A stretch of 64,000 nt of DNA. Origin: Astragalus membranaceus. Lineage: Eukaryota > Streptophyta > Magnoliopsida > Fabales > Fabaceae. How positions within the stretch are numbered: the stretch's first letter is position 1; each line of letters opens with the position of its first letter. A program made the position numbers and the translations under genes. Below the pieces are notes generated by a model. It was given only the letters and a program-made list of their open reading frames with translations. It made no database searches and was not told where the DNA came from. Below, piece by piece: positions 10,480 through 22,200 of the stretch. The stretch spans positions 78,901,100 to 78,965,099 of the forward strand of contig CM076847.1 in NCBI GenBank assembly GCA_039519185.1, in the 5' to 3' direction.

Positions 10480-10600
10480 TCACTAATGAGTGTTCAACTT
10501 AGACTAAACTCACACACACGCAAACTATATAGATCTTGGAATCGAACCCGGATATCCTCCACGCAAAGTTCTAGTGCTAGACCATAAAAATGGGTAAACA
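10480..10600 (-). mobile_element. Possible tRNA-derived SINE
   Basis: On the minus strand a perfect RNA polymerase III B box (ggttcgattcc, 10538-10548) lies about 26 bp downstream of an A-box-like tggtctagcac (10574-10584), the spacing of tRNA-derived promoters. The flanks do not fold into a tRNA cloverleaf that I can see, so a SINE head is likelier than a tRNA gene. Body, tail and target duplication could not be defined. Confidence 0.4.
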
Positions 10601-10841
10601 ATCATTTTGGTCCTGAATGCGAGCGTTGTCTTTATAGTCCCTGAATGTATCGGAATTGCAATTACATTCTCAAGTGTCTCTTTACTAAGCCATTTTGGTC
10701 ATCAAATATGTTTTCTGTTTATTATTTTGGTTCTCAACTGTGTTTTTTTTTGTTGGTCAATTTAGTCTCTAAAATTAGTAAAAAAGAGACACTTAGAGCA
10801 TGTTTGGTTGATGTGATATAGGGGAGAGAGAGGGGGGAGCT

Positions 10842-10949
10842 AGTGATTTTGACATGTTTGGTTAATGAGAGAAATAGGAAAGAGAGGGGGGATGATTAGT
10901 TTAGTGGTTTTAATAATCTCTCCAATAGTGGAGAGAAAATAAGGAGAAT
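10842..10949. repeat. Duplicated AT-rich segment, copy 1 (split by LINE)
   Basis: The segment tagtgattttgacatgtttg through aaggagaat recurs at 13531-13640 with few changes. Its continuation (gggctcttgaattatac) is found only after the LINE, at 13406, showing that the LINE split this copy. Confidence 0.8.
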
Positions 10950-13396
10950 AAGTAGTTTAGTGGTTTTAATAATCTCTCCAATCGAACCCTGCTATGTTGG
11001 GATTTGTTGAAAAAAGATGTAGTAGATTTTCTTAATGGGTTCCATGAGAAGGCGTTTCTTCCTAAGGCCATTTCCGCAACTCTCATTGCTTTGATCCCCA
11101 AAAATGATAATCCCCAAGGTTTGGGGGAGTACAGGCCGATTTCATTGATAGGGTGTTTGTATACAATTTTGGCAAAGGTATTGGCAAATAGGCTCAAAAA
11201 GGTGCTCCCTAGTGTTATATCGCCATGCCAATCCACTTTCTTGGGGGGTAGACAAATCTTGGATGGAGTGGTAGTGGTTAATGAGGTTGTTGATTATGTG
11301 AAGCGATCGAAGGATGATTGTTTGTTGTTTAAAGTTGACTTCGAGAAGGCGTATGATTCTATCTCGTGGGATTTCTTGTTTTATATGTTAAACCGGTTGG
11401 GTTTTCCTCAAAAATGGATTCAATGGATGAAGTCCTGTGTGTGCAATACTACCTTGTCGGTGTTGGTTAATGGGAGTCCTACAAATGAGTTTAAAGTTCA
11501 TAGAGGTTTGAGACAAGGGGATCCCCTTTCCCCCTTTTTGTTTCTAATTGTGGCGGAAGGATTGTCGGTGTTGGTGGCTAAAGCCGTGGAGATTGGTTCC
11601 TTTGAGGGATATGCCATCAATGATTCTCTTCGGCTTTCCATTATGCAATTTGCGGATGACACGGTGTTGATGGGGAAACCGTCTAGGGATAATTTGTGGG
11701 CTATAAAGACTATTTTAAGAAGTTTTGAATTGGTTTCCGGCTTGAGGGTGAACTTTTATAAGAGCAAGATCATTGGTATTAACATTTCCGAGGAGTTTAG
11801 AGCAAGATCATTGGTATTAACATTTCTGAGGAGTTTCTTGATTCCGCCTCAACTTTTCTTCATTGTAAAACCGAATCTATTCCCTTCAAGTTTTTGGGGA
11901 TTCCGGTTGGAGCCAATCTGAGAAGGGCCGCCACTTGGAAACCGGTGTTTGATATGCTTAAAAAAAAGGTTGTCATCTTGCAAGGGGCGCCATCTTTCTA
12001 TTGGAGGTAGAGTCACTCTTATTAATTCGGTCTTGAATAGTATTCCACTATACTTCTTTTCTTTTTATAAGGCTCCAAAATCGGTTATTATGTCGATGAT
12101 CAAAATCCAAATAGACTTTTTGTGGCAAATTAATGATGGTGATAAGGGCATGTATTGGGTCGCTTGGGAGAAGATTTGCAAACCGAAGAGTGAAGGTGGC
12201 ATTGGTATTAAAAACATTGAATTGTTTAATGTGGCTCTTTTGAGTAAGTGGAAGTGGAGGGCGCTTGTTGATGACAACGCTCCTTGGAAACGCTTGTTAT
12301 TACATAGATATAGAAGCTTCAACGATGCTTTTATTCAACGGTTGGAGGGTGCTTTAAGAAGAGGTGCCGGTGGATCTATTTGGTGGCGCGATTTATATAT
12401 TGTTGCTTGATCGTGATTTCTCTTTTACAGTCACTTTTAGCCAGCAGCTTTCTAGAAGAGTGGGAGGTGGTGATTCGGTTGAGTTTTGGAACGACAATTG
12501 GCTGGGAACTTCACCCTTTTCGCGATTGTTTCCTTCTCTGTTTGCTGGTCGCGAAGCAAACCGTGTTGTAGTCCAGGATTTTGGCGCGTGGCTGGACAGT
12601 GTGTGGCGTTGGAATGAGTCGTGGTTACGGTCTCTGGCAGGTATTGATCAAACTGAGGCTAATTATATGCAGCAGATTTTGTATTCGGTGTCTCTTGTTC
12701 AAGGGAAAGCGGATAGTTGGGTGTGGATGCTTGAGTCTTCAAAAAAAAAAATCTGTTCGTTCGTGCTATAATATGCTTTTACGTGAGACAGCGGGCAGTG
12801 AAGACAATGCATTATTTAAATTGTTGGAGAAATTATGGAGATGTGTCACCCCCTCGAAAGTTATTGCTTTTGGATGGCGGTTACTTAGGGACTCTTTGCC
12901 AACTCGCGGTAACTTGCGCCACCGGCTTGTTATCACATCGGATAATGACTCTTTATGTCCTTTTTGCTGGCAGATTCACCTTTTTTGGGGCTGGTCCTTT
13001 GCGACAGAAATATGGAACCGGGTGTGTGGTTGACTTAAGATTTATCATGTTGCGGCGGACAGTTTGTTCGATCATTGTCTTTGGTGGGGGAAGTTGAGTA
13101 AAGGGAAGAAGGCTAGGAGAACAAAGCACTTAATTTGGTTGACTACGTGTTGGAGCATTTGGTTGGCTCGAAACGCTCTTATCTTCAAGACCGAGGTGCC
13201 TATCTTGGACTCTATTCTTACTCGCATCAAGCAATTATCCTGGAGTTGGTTGGTTTATAGAGCTCATTGTAATTTCAATTTTGATGTTTCATCTAGGTGG
13301 CTTGATCCACTTCATTGCCTAAACAATATGTAACTTTTGTTGTTTGGGTTTGAGCACCCATACTGCTTTATCAATGAAGTATTGCATATCTAAAAA
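10950..13396 (+). mobile_element. 5'-truncated LINE (L1-type) with target duplication
   Basis: The body is flanked by the 9-bp duplication aaggagaat (10941-10949 and 13397-13405) and ends in a short A run. The undamaged duplicate at 13531-13640 gives the empty-site sequence, confirming the boundaries. Endonuclease and ORF1 are missing, as expected from incomplete reverse transcription. The first 33 bp inside the insertion repeat upstream flanking sequence (see findings). Confidence 0.85.
11004..13333 (+). pseudogene. Non-LTR reverse transcriptase, truncated and frameshifted
   Basis: From 11004 to about 11800 one frame carries the L1-type RT domain: ALIPK...YRPISLIGCLYTILAKVLANR, then DFEKAYDSISWDFL, GLRQGDPLSPFLF and the catalytic FADDTV. 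A short tandem duplication around 11763-11830 breaks the frame. Later frames at 11949-12410, 12364-12771 and 12581-13033 show 'SIGGRVTLINSVLNSIP' and the zinc-binding zf-RVT region (FGWRLLRDSLPTRGNLRHR ... CPFCW). An RNase H-like end is not seen. At least four frame changes make this a pseudogene. In an intact element it would copy LINE RNA by target-primed reverse transcription. Confidence 0.92.
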
Positions 13397-13530
13397 AAGG
13401 AGAATGGGCTCTTGAATTATACTTTTACAATTTTATCCTCACTCAATTTATCAACTTAGTCATTTGCATCCTCCGTAAATTTAATTAATTGAATATTTAA
13501 CTAATTTAATAAAATAATTAAAATAAATAT

Positions 13531-13640
13531 TAAGTTAGTGATTTTGACATGTTTGGTTAATGAGAGAAATAAGAAAGAGAGGGGGGATGATTAGTTTAGT
13601 GGTTTTAATAATCTCTTCAATTGTGGAGAGAAAGTAAGGA
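13531..13640. repeat. Duplicated AT-rich segment, copy 2 (uninterrupted)
   Basis: Copy of 10842-10949 that runs without interruption into gggctcttaaattatac, so it serves as the unfilled site for the LINE. Sequence to about 13840 is AT-rich with further short repeats (ttaattaaat, aaataattaaaataaat). Confidence 0.8.
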
Positions 13641-13840
13641 GAATGGGCTCTTAAATTATACTTTTACCACTTTATCCTCACTTTATTTTCACAACTTAGT
13701 TATTTGCATCCTCCGTAAATTTAATTAATTAAATGTTTAACTAATTAAATTAAATTATTAAGATAAATATTTAACTAATTTAATAAAATAATTAAAATAA
13801 ATGTTAAGTTAATTAAATTAAAAAATTAAATCAAACACAT

Positions 13841-14415
13841 AGGTGTTTTTTTGTCCTTTCAAAAGTCCTTTCAAAAGTAACATTCTTTTGTCTCTTCTCT
13901 ATTTCTCTTTTCTTTCCCTTAAACCAAACAACACCCCTAATGTACTCTTCTCTCTTTCTCTCTTCCCCATTTCTCTTCTAATCCCAATACACCCTAGGGA
14001 CGCGTTTGCAATTTCAACACATTGAAGGCTATAATAATAGCGCTTCACACGTTTAGGGACCAAAATCACTCTTTACCCACTTACAAATTTACTCTTTACT
14101 CCCACATTTAGGTCACATAAATATTTGATAAGGAACATAAAATACAAATGGTTAAAATACAAATGGTGGCTGTCATAGTGTCATTGGTCCAGGCTTTTTA
14201 CTAAAGAAATATGCCCGAGTGCCAACAAAATTTTTAATGATGTTTTATTCCTGTGGACCATACACTGTGGCATCAAAGTTTTGTCTTCTTCAGAATCATA
14301 TAAAATTTCAAGGATGCAATCAAATGGAGGGCTGAACAGAATCATGCCAAAACAAAAAGTTCTCCCATTGAGTAACATAATATATATGGAGTTCGGGCAA
14401 ACGCAATTTAAGAGG
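13841..14415. other. Intergenic flank left of element A
   Basis: CT-rich then AT-rich sequence with no supported gene. The last five bases (14411-14415, agagg) are the left copy of element A's target duplication. Confidence 0.5.
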
Positions 14416-14777
14416 TTTCTGTATCGTATAGAATTTGTGTCCGATCTTAAGTGCGGTGTCTGATCCGAGATAGTTGATAGATGTAGTCCTTGATCGATCG
14501 TTGTCCGATCCGAGGTGGGGTGTGGTACCTGCAAAGATACTCCGACGCTCAGGTCAGGGAGGTAGTTAATTGCAGATAGAGATTATGGTTGATGTGTGTA
14601 CCTTTAATGAATCATTGAATGTTTATTTATAGAGTTTGGTGGTGTTTGACCTGATGGATCAGGACCGTTCGATCTTGCGCTGCGATCTTGGCCATCGATG
14701 AGTGGATCTTGCATTCTTGAATGGGCCTTTTGTAAATGGGCCTTGGGGTGTAGTTAGCAAAGGCCCTATCCATAACA
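14416..14777 (-). repeat. Element A 3' LTR
   Basis: 362 bp matching 55958-56330; ends ...ccctatccataaca on the + strand. In element orientation it starts TGTTATGG. The outer end has lost one base relative to the other LTR (tttctg versus tgttctg). Confidence 0.9.
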
Positions 14778-14790
14778 GTTACCCCCCTAA
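14778..14790 (-). other. Element A polypurine tract
   Basis: Immediately inside the 3' LTR the minus strand reads ttaggggggtaac, a purine-rich tract expected to prime plus-strand DNA synthesis. Confidence 0.7.
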
Positions 14791-15387
14791 GTATGGTCGC
14801 CAGAAGGGCGATCTTTACTTATAAGCCGGACCGGTATTGCGTTGTGCTGGGTTTTGACTTGATGACGAGCTTTACATCGTAGATTTTGGCCCCAAATCCG
14901 ATTTTCGCTGTTCCGGGTTTTGTTTTTGTGAATTTTATTCTCGGAGCCGAGCTTTGGCAGGTCCGGGGCCGTCCTTTCGTGACGAGGTTCGGCTCACTGT
15001 TTTGAGCGACTCAAAGTGACCGTTTTGAAATGATGGAGCGCTTCGTTTTCCGTGCACGGTTAATTAAATGGATCTTGATTGGGTACATTCTTCGAGGGCC
15101 GCTTGGAAATGATGGTGCCTCGTTTTCCGGGCACGTGTTTAACGCTAGTGATTGGACGCGTCGATTTGACAGGCCCAATTAGCGACCTTTGGCCCACTAT
15201 CAATAGGGGTTCAGACCCCCCCTTTTTGTTGTTTTTCTAGATTTGCTCAGTTTGTCGATCCGACGATCTAAGCTCCGATTTTAGACATTCCCAGTTGGAA
15301 GAACGTGGCGAGAGTAGGTCTGTTTCAGTGGATTGGAGTTGTGAAAGCTCGTAAGGTGAGGCTTCTTTGTTTTTCTTCTGAAAACTG

Positions 15388-17862
15388 AGGTTAGAATCTC
15401 TTAACCTTTCCCTTTTTATATTATCTCGGGCTTCCCCCTGTCTTTTAATGTTAACACGGGGTGGGGGTCGTCAGATCGGGTTCCGGCTTTGTCGAGGACC
15501 CATTGAGTTGCTTAATCCTGACATCTCATACCCCTACCCTGCAGGGCCGGTTCTGGCGAGAACAAAACAAACCCACAGAGTTTATATCGAAAGCCGCCCT
15601 CAACTTGCGAAGTTGATGGCTTCCGAAACCGAAACTCCGGAAGGTAATACCGTGCCTGTCGTTCCCGAGGTTCAAGATCAACCAGGTTCGGCTCCCACGA
15701 GTGAACAAGTGGATGACGACGTTGAATTCGACGATAATTCTCCAGAGGATGATAACGATGATCTTGAAGGGGACGATCTTGAGGTTGATGATAACTCTTC
15801 TGGCCGCAGGTCGGAAGCTGCGGACGTGGTGGAAGTAGTGTCGGTGGGATCAGACTCTTCTGAGGAAGTAGGACAAAAAAGCTCTTCCACACAATGCTCC
15901 GAGAATACCGATGCCGAAGGTCGTATGGGTGATGGTGCTGAAGAACGTCATGGTGACGGCGCGGAAGGTCGTATGGACGACGATGCTGAGGGTCGTATAG
16001 ACGACGAGGCCGAGGGTGAATATCAAACTTCTCAGCATGGTGAAACGGTGTCGGATGAGTATTCTAGCACCGGTCCTGGAGCCGTCGATGTCCCCCCTTT
16101 TATATCCTTTGGCGATCCCTCGGGTATATTCGTGGGTTTCGAGCGCCTTGCTGCAGATTCGGTCTCTGTACCAGTCCGGGTATGATTTGAGTCGAGTAGC
16201 CCGGAAAATTATGGGTCGGAAGGAGCAATTGTGGATCGTTGAAGGGATGAAGGAGAATGAGCATGTAGTTGTTTGGGATTCCGCCCTAAAGTTCGTTATG
16301 TACGATATTGTTATCATGGATATGAACATTTGTCCCCCCTTTACCTGTCTTCAACAAACAGTGCTGGGTCGGTTGGATTTGGCTCCTTCACAAATTCATC
16401 CCAATGCGTGGGCATTTTTGCGGGCGTTTGAGCTGGTGTGTTGCGCCTTGGATAGACCGGTGTCGTCTAGCCTTTTCTTCCATTTGTTTGAAGTTAATCA
16501 GAACAAAAAATTGGTGGAAGGATCCGATAGTCGCGAGCACGTGAGTCTTCGTTCCAAGAGGAACACTAAAATTTTCCGACCTTATACCGACTCCCTGAAA
16601 AAGAGATGGAAGGAGTTTTTCTTCTTTGTTGAGCCTGTTAATGATAAGGCAATAGACTGCGTGGGAAAGTTCAGTGAAGACGGACAATCTTTGGAGTCCA
16701 CAAAGTTTCACATTGGTTGGAGCCTCGGCCATTATAATCCTCCCCCGGGAGCCTACTCTGTTGGTGAGTCACAGCTGAGTGATGAAGACAAAGTAACCAA
16801 AAAGATTCTGATCTTTATTGCAGCTCGGGTGCCGTATACCAAAGAGAAATTCCGAGGTTTTCCTACCGACCGTTTGGTCAAAGCCGGGAAAAGATCAGGC
16901 CATTTTGAGGGTTTTAGGTAGCTCAACGAATATTTGGGTATTTTATGTTTTTGCTCGTTTTATCAATTCTGAAAGTGTTTTGTTTTCTTCTTTCTTTGCA
17001 AATACCATGGCCGACGAGAAGTTCACTTTTTTGAAGTCCCTTGCTGAAGAGGATGCTGGAGTCGTTAATCTTGTGGACGAGGCTGAAACGATCCCCCAGA
17101 CCTCTCCTCTTCGTGAAACAGCTGTTCATGCCACCCCGATCAACACTATTTTTCAGGAGGATCTGGAGGCTCAAAATACCGATCTTCAGCTTCGGTCGCG
17201 ACATAGGCGGGCTAGTCAAATGGATGGCCCTCCCCCTGAATGTCGTGTCGTCCCCTCAGATTCTTGGAAAAAGGGTCTAGTCCGATCAATGGGGTAACAC
17301 AAAAACTAGCAGGAAAAGTCGGGAGCATTCAAAAAAGTATAAGGTCAGCGATATTCCTTTGGATGCCGAGTTTTTGAAGAAGAACTTCGAAGAGTACCGG
17401 GCCGACCCTGTTATGGCCTCGACGCAAGTGTTTTTGCATTTGGCCGAGATTGCAAAGTCCGAACGGGAGGAAATGGAACGTCGGGCGAAAGGTACTTTTG
17501 CTATTTCGATTATACCGACTCTTTTTCTCTTTGTCTTGTTTGATTTATACAATTTTTGTCTGTGTATAGAGGAATTGAACGCTGAGAAAGGTCAATTGGA
17601 GAAAGTTCTGAAGATTTTGGAGAAGTCCGCTGCTTTGATCAAAACAAAAGCCGGCCTTACCAAACTACAACATGAAAGGGATGAACTAAAAGTTGCTAGG
17701 GATGGCGCTGAGAAGCGAGCTGAAGACCTGGCCCTTCGGGTCAAGGAGTTAGAAACTTCGGAAGGCGAAGCTAAAGAGAGGATTCTGGGTCTTGAAAAGC
17801 GGGTGACCGAGTTTGAAGAAGCTTTGAAGAAGGCTGAGGAAGAAAGGGCGGCTTCAAGCTCT
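15388..17862 (+). repeat. Inverted-repeat arm 1 (antisense ORF region of A)
   Basis: This segment recurs in inverted orientation at 37793-42275, where a hAT (39646-41658) interrupts it. Apart from the hAT the arms match over about 2.45 kb with scattered small differences. The match begins at gaggttagaatctcttaac and ends at gggcggcttcaa. Confidence 0.9.
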
Positions 17863-18111
17863 GACCCTCAAGGCCGGATTGCCGCCCTTGAAGTTGAGCT
17901 GAAGAAAACCAAAGCCGCAGCGACCAGAGCAGCCAAACTCGCTCTTGAAATGGCCGGGGAAGGTTATGACAAAGCTCTTCAGCATGTGGCTTTGGTCCAT
18001 ACCTCAGTTCCCCTTGGTAGGGAGGTTTTTCATGTGAAGAATGAAGTGGAAGAGGGTCGGATCGTGAAGATCGACCGAAAAACTAAAGAGAGGGTCGTTG
18101 TCTATCCTTGA
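15448..18111 (+). pseudogene. Antisense accessory ORF of element A (Tat-type aORF), frameshifted
   Basis: Read on the strand opposite to A's gag-pol, between integrase and 3' LTR, as in Grande and other Tat elements. The likely start is MASETETPE near 15616, followed by a highly acidic Asp/Glu region with 'EGRM(G/D)D' repeats. A middle domain at 16190-16920 resembles retrotransposon-borne 'putative plant transposon protein' (KKRWKEFFFFVEPVNDKAI, FHIGWSLGHYNPPPGAYSVG). Two introns are plausible, one clear at 17492-17570 (gtacttttgc...tgtgtatag). A C-terminal coiled coil rich in Lys/Glu ends VVVYP-stop. One extra base near 16183 relative to the other arm shifts the frame, so it is probably non-functional. 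The protein's role is unknown. Confidence 0.75.
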
Positions 18112-18362
18112 TTTATGATTGATGTAATTGGTCCGTGGCCTAACAGACTTAAATTTTTTGCAAGAGTTCTGGGTTTATACAGAGAAGTTCGTGCATAAGC
18201 CCGGAACTTTGACGTAATACCAATTTTTGTATTCTTATATTAGTACTTTGAAACTTGTATGACCCGGCCGTGTCCGGGGTTGTTCTGTAATGATCTGCAA
18301 CTTTCTCAGCCTTTTGTTTGAGCGTTTTTAAGATTGTATTTACTTTACAAGTTATATATGTC

Positions 18363-18790
18363 ACTTTGAGGATTGAATCCTAAAAGACCTTGATGTCCTT
18401 TGGGACAGTTTACCGGGACTCAGCCCGGATTGAACTCGTCCCTAAGGGGTTTCGGCAACGTCGGTCGGGGGTCGTTTTGAGGATTGAACCCTAAAAGACC
18501 TTGATGTCCTTTGGGACAGTTTACCGGGACTCAGCGGATTGAACTCGTCCCTAAGGGGTTTCGGCAACGTCGGCCGAGGGTCGTTTTGAGGATTGAATCC
18601 TAAAATACCTTGATGTCCTTTGGGACAGTTTACCGGGACTCAGCCCGGATTGAACTCGTCCCTAAGGGGTTTCAGCAACGTCGGCTGAGGGTCGTTTTGA
18701 GGATTGAATCCTAAAAGACCTTGATGTCCTTTGGGACAGTTTACCGGGACTCAGCCCAGATTGAACGCGTCCCTAAGGGCTTTCGTTAGC
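18363..18790. repeat. Four-copy tandem repeat, unit about 110 bp
   Basis: Units begin ttgaggattgaatcctaaaa and continue through tttgggacagtttaccgggactcagcc and cgtccctaaggggtttcggc, starting near 18364, 18474, 18584 and 18693; the last is partial. It lies between the end of pol and the antisense ORF, where Tat/Ogre elements are known to carry hypervariable tandem arrays that can seed satellite DNA. Confidence 0.93.
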
Positions 18791-18901
18791 AGAGTAGTTT
18801 TTGCAGAGTAGTTTGAAAGTAAGCAAAATCGCCTACTTGATTTATATTTGGAATAAAGAACCTTTCACAGGGTCGGCGCATATGATTTCTTTACAAGAAT
18901 T

Positions 18902-19234
18902 TTAAACAAAGTAACTCCTGAGCTTCGTGGCATTCCATGTCCGGGGAATCCCCTTTCCTTTCAAAGTTTCCAATTGAAAAGCACCCTTACCGGTCTTAGA
19001 TATAACACGGTAAGGTCCTTCTCAATTTGGCGCGAGCTTCCCTTGGGCTGCGTTCTTCAAGCCGACGTCGGCCCTGCGGAGCACCAGGTTACCGATTTCA
19101 AAATCTCTGGGGACGACTTTAGGGTTGTATCGGATTGCCACTCTTTTCTTAAGGACGGTTTCTCTGAATGAAGCTTTATTTCGGATTTCGTCGATGAGAT
19201 CGAGCTCTTAAAACCAGGATGACCGCCTCGCTGC
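18902..19234 (-). pseudogene. Element A integrase C-terminus / end of pol
   Basis: The minus strand after insertion E encodes the integrase tail: LDLIDEIRNKASFRE, ...VAIRYNPKVVPRDFEIGNLV, LRRADVGLKNAAQGKLAPN, EGPYRVISKTGKGAFQLETL, ending FV-stop at 18902. Relative to related elements a short part near the E insertion is deleted, shifting the frame, and a TGA replaces the expected Trp before EGPYRV. The upstream part of integrase is at 37668-37793, across insertion E. Confidence 0.85.
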
Positions 19235-19239
19235 CGTAG

Positions 19240-22200
19240 TGTTGCGCCCGAAAAAGTCCCCGAGGGAATCTTTCTTCGTTTACAACTTTTTGAAAATCAA
19301 TGAAGTCGCCACCAATATTTTTTTATAAGGAAAATATTGAAGAAAAACCTTTTGGAAAGCGGATGGCCTTTTGGAAAACCGGAAGATTTGGGTTCGGGGG
19401 TCGGTTAGGCATAGGGAAGGTTTTAGCACCCCACGCCTCCTTTCTACCGAAAGGGAACCTTTAATTAAATGTGTGGTTTTAAGTGCGGATTTGGAAAATA
19501 CTTAAATTTGCCCTTTTTTCGAAAAGAGAATGAAACGACTTAATGAAAATTTTTATTTTTGGCAAAAGTGTTTGTTGCTTTTTTTAGGAGAAAAAAATGT
19601 TTTTAGTTTATTGTGCTTGACGGAGGATATCCGCTCCTACGTATCTCCCGGTGCGATGGAGAACTCAAAGCTACGTAGTTCTGGTTTTTTTAAAAGGGTT
19701 TTTGTTTTTTAGTCTGTTTAGAGTTCTTTCGCAAAGAGGTTGAGCGTTCGCAGTGACCAAACAACAATGGTTTAGAGTGGCCGCGCTACTAACTCTTTTG
19801 AAAATGAAATTATCATTAACAACCAAACGGCAACGGCGCGAGTGATGATTAATGATAATCGGTTTTTATTTTGAGTATCGAAAAGGTTTTCGCAATTGAA
19901 GGAGAGCGTTTGTGAGGACCAAACAACGACGGTTTAGAGTGGCCACACTACTAGCTCCCACAGGAATGAAATCATCACCCATAATCAAACGGCAACGGCG
20001 CGAGTGATCATTAGTGATGATTAATTTCGATTTCGACGTTTGAAAAGATTTGTTTTTGAAAAGTGTTTTTGTTGATTTCGACGTTTTGAAAACATTTGTT
20101 TTCGATGTCAGAAAATATTTGTTTAGGGAAAGGAAATATATTTCTTAAAAGGAGAAACAGTGGATGTAATAGTAAAATGGGGGTGCGAATAAAAGGAGGG
20201 CTGTATTATCAAAAATGGGGTGTGCAGAGAATGAAGCCCAATTCGCATGGGAGGGCCCAGTTAGCGAAACTGGGCTTAAGTGACAAAAAGGGCCTTATGC
20301 TTGAGCCTGGGGGGTGTAAATAACAATTTACTTGTTTCTTAAAAAAAAGTTTTACTTACCACTCCCTTTTTACTAATGAAAGCTTTTTTGTTCTTTTTTT
20401 TTGAGATTCTTTTGTTATTATTTTTTTGGTTGAGATAATTTTTGGTTGGAAAAGAATAAATAATAAAATAAAATAAATAAATAAAAACGAAAAAAAAAAA
20501 CAAAAACAAAAAAATCAGTTTATTTGTTAAAAAAAATGTTTTATTTACCCTTTTTTATTAGTTGCTAGGAAAAGATTTTTGTGAAGTGTTTTTTGTTGGT
20601 ATTTGGTATAAAAGAGATCTATCAATTATTTAGAGAAACATTTTATCTTAAATCTTTTTTGATTCTTTTGATACCTAATCCTTTTTTAATATTAGAAGAA
20701 AAATTGCTATATTTCTTATTGCTATTATTTTGATGACAATCATTATTGTTGATAAAAAAGATATTTGCTACATTTCTTCAAAGAGAAACATGACATTCAA
20801 GGATAAGCAATCAAATTGAACTATTCTTATTTTAAAACAACAAGAGCATCAAAATATAAAGCATCTATAAAAAAAATCTAACATTCAATCTCTCAAAATC
20901 TCAAAACACCATATGCGCGAATATGAACAAAAGGATTTGCGAGACAACAAATTTACATTGATCAAAAATAGAGATGCAAAGATCATGAGATAGAACAGGA
21001 AATTTAAGAGTGAATACTAAACCAACCTTGAATAATGAACCTTTTGGTGAGGCCTTACCAACAATAACAACAAAAAAAAAAAACTATGAAAATTTTAGTG
21101 GAGGAAAAAAAAACGAAAAATAATCTCTCTCTCACAGAAACTTTCTCCAAATCCGCTTTTACTCCTTCTTGCTCCTGGATCTTCAAGGTTTCGAACTCTC
21201 ACCCCCTCCTCTCCAAAAAAAAAAGTCTCTCCCTACCTCAAAACCGAAACCCTATTTATACTAAAACTTCATCTTGTAGTTGTGAAGTAGAAGTGATGTT
21301 TGCTTCTTTTCTTTTCTTTGATGGAGTGTGGGAGTGTATGAGAGAAAGAGGGTTGAGTGTGTGAAAGGATGAGAGTGGGTATGTGATGTGTGAGGGAGAG
21401 AGAGAGATGGCCGTAGGGGGGGAGGGTTGAGTGTGTGAGTGTGTGAGAGAGTGAGTTGAGTGATGTGTGAGGGAGAGAGAGAGATGGCCGTAGGGGGGGG
21501 AGGGTTGAGTGTGTGAGTGTGTGAGAGAGTGAGTTGAGTGATGTGTGAGGGAGAGAGAGAGATGGCCGTAGGGGGGGGGAAGGGTTGAGTGTGTGAGTGT
21601 GTGAGAGAGTGATGTGTGAGGGAGAGAGAAAGAAAAGGGGCGTAGGGAGTGAGAGAAAAGAGAGAGAGCCGTTGGGAGAGGGAGTGATGGGAAGGGTGGA
21701 GTGTATGGGGAAGTGGATGTGGGGAAGTGGGATTGAGAGTTCCAAGGAGGGAATCAAGGAGAGTGGGGGGCGGATTTCTAGGGAGGAGAGAGGGGATGAA
21801 TGTGGATGATTTTTAAGGCTAGGGGGGAGAGTGAATGTAGACACATTTTAGGGTTAAGGGGGAGAGTGGATGTGGACACATTTTAGGGTTAGGGGGGGAG
21901 GTATGCGAATTAGGGTTTAGTTGGAGTGGGTTGGATGGAGTTGGGTGTTGGGTCATGGGTTGGATATGGGTTAGGGTTAGGATATGGATTGGGTTTGGTG
22001 GAGGAGTTGGATTGGGTTAGGTCTAGGGTTATGCGAATTGGGCATAAGGTTTGGTGGAGGAGTGGGCTTTAGATGGCCCAATCCTAAATGCACCTCTATA
22101 TGTTTTTTTACAAACCTCCCTTATTTCCTCCTTTGCTTATTTTGTTTCTTTACTTCTAATTATTATTATTTTTTCAAAAATTGGAACTTGTAGCAAACTA

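Larger units (their letters stand above)
10589..14084. mobile_element. Possible TIR element enclosing the LINE region (weak)
   Basis: tgggtaaacaatcattttgg at the left and the reverse complement of the right edge (tgggtaaagagtgattttgg) match at 17 of 20 bases and could be inverted ends of a MULE-like non-autonomous element. The flanking bases do not give a clear target duplication and the interior is heavily rearranged, so this is tentative. Confidence 0.3.

Noticed and set aside
10530..10590. tRNA gene on the minus strand
   Set aside because: A and B boxes are present, but I could not pair the acceptor or anticodon stems; SINE head preferred.
18363..18790. Possible CRISPR-like or satellite array
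   Set aside because: The units are contiguous tandem copies without spacers, in a plant retrotransposon; CRISPR does not apply and four copies are too few to call a satellite.
21269..21844. 191-codon open frame on the minus strand in E's LTR (and its partner at 36615-37208)
   Set aside because: It is a translation of the LTR's GT/GA-rich subrepeats (Pro/Ser/His/Leu repeats), differs in length between the LTRs and has no recognisable domain.
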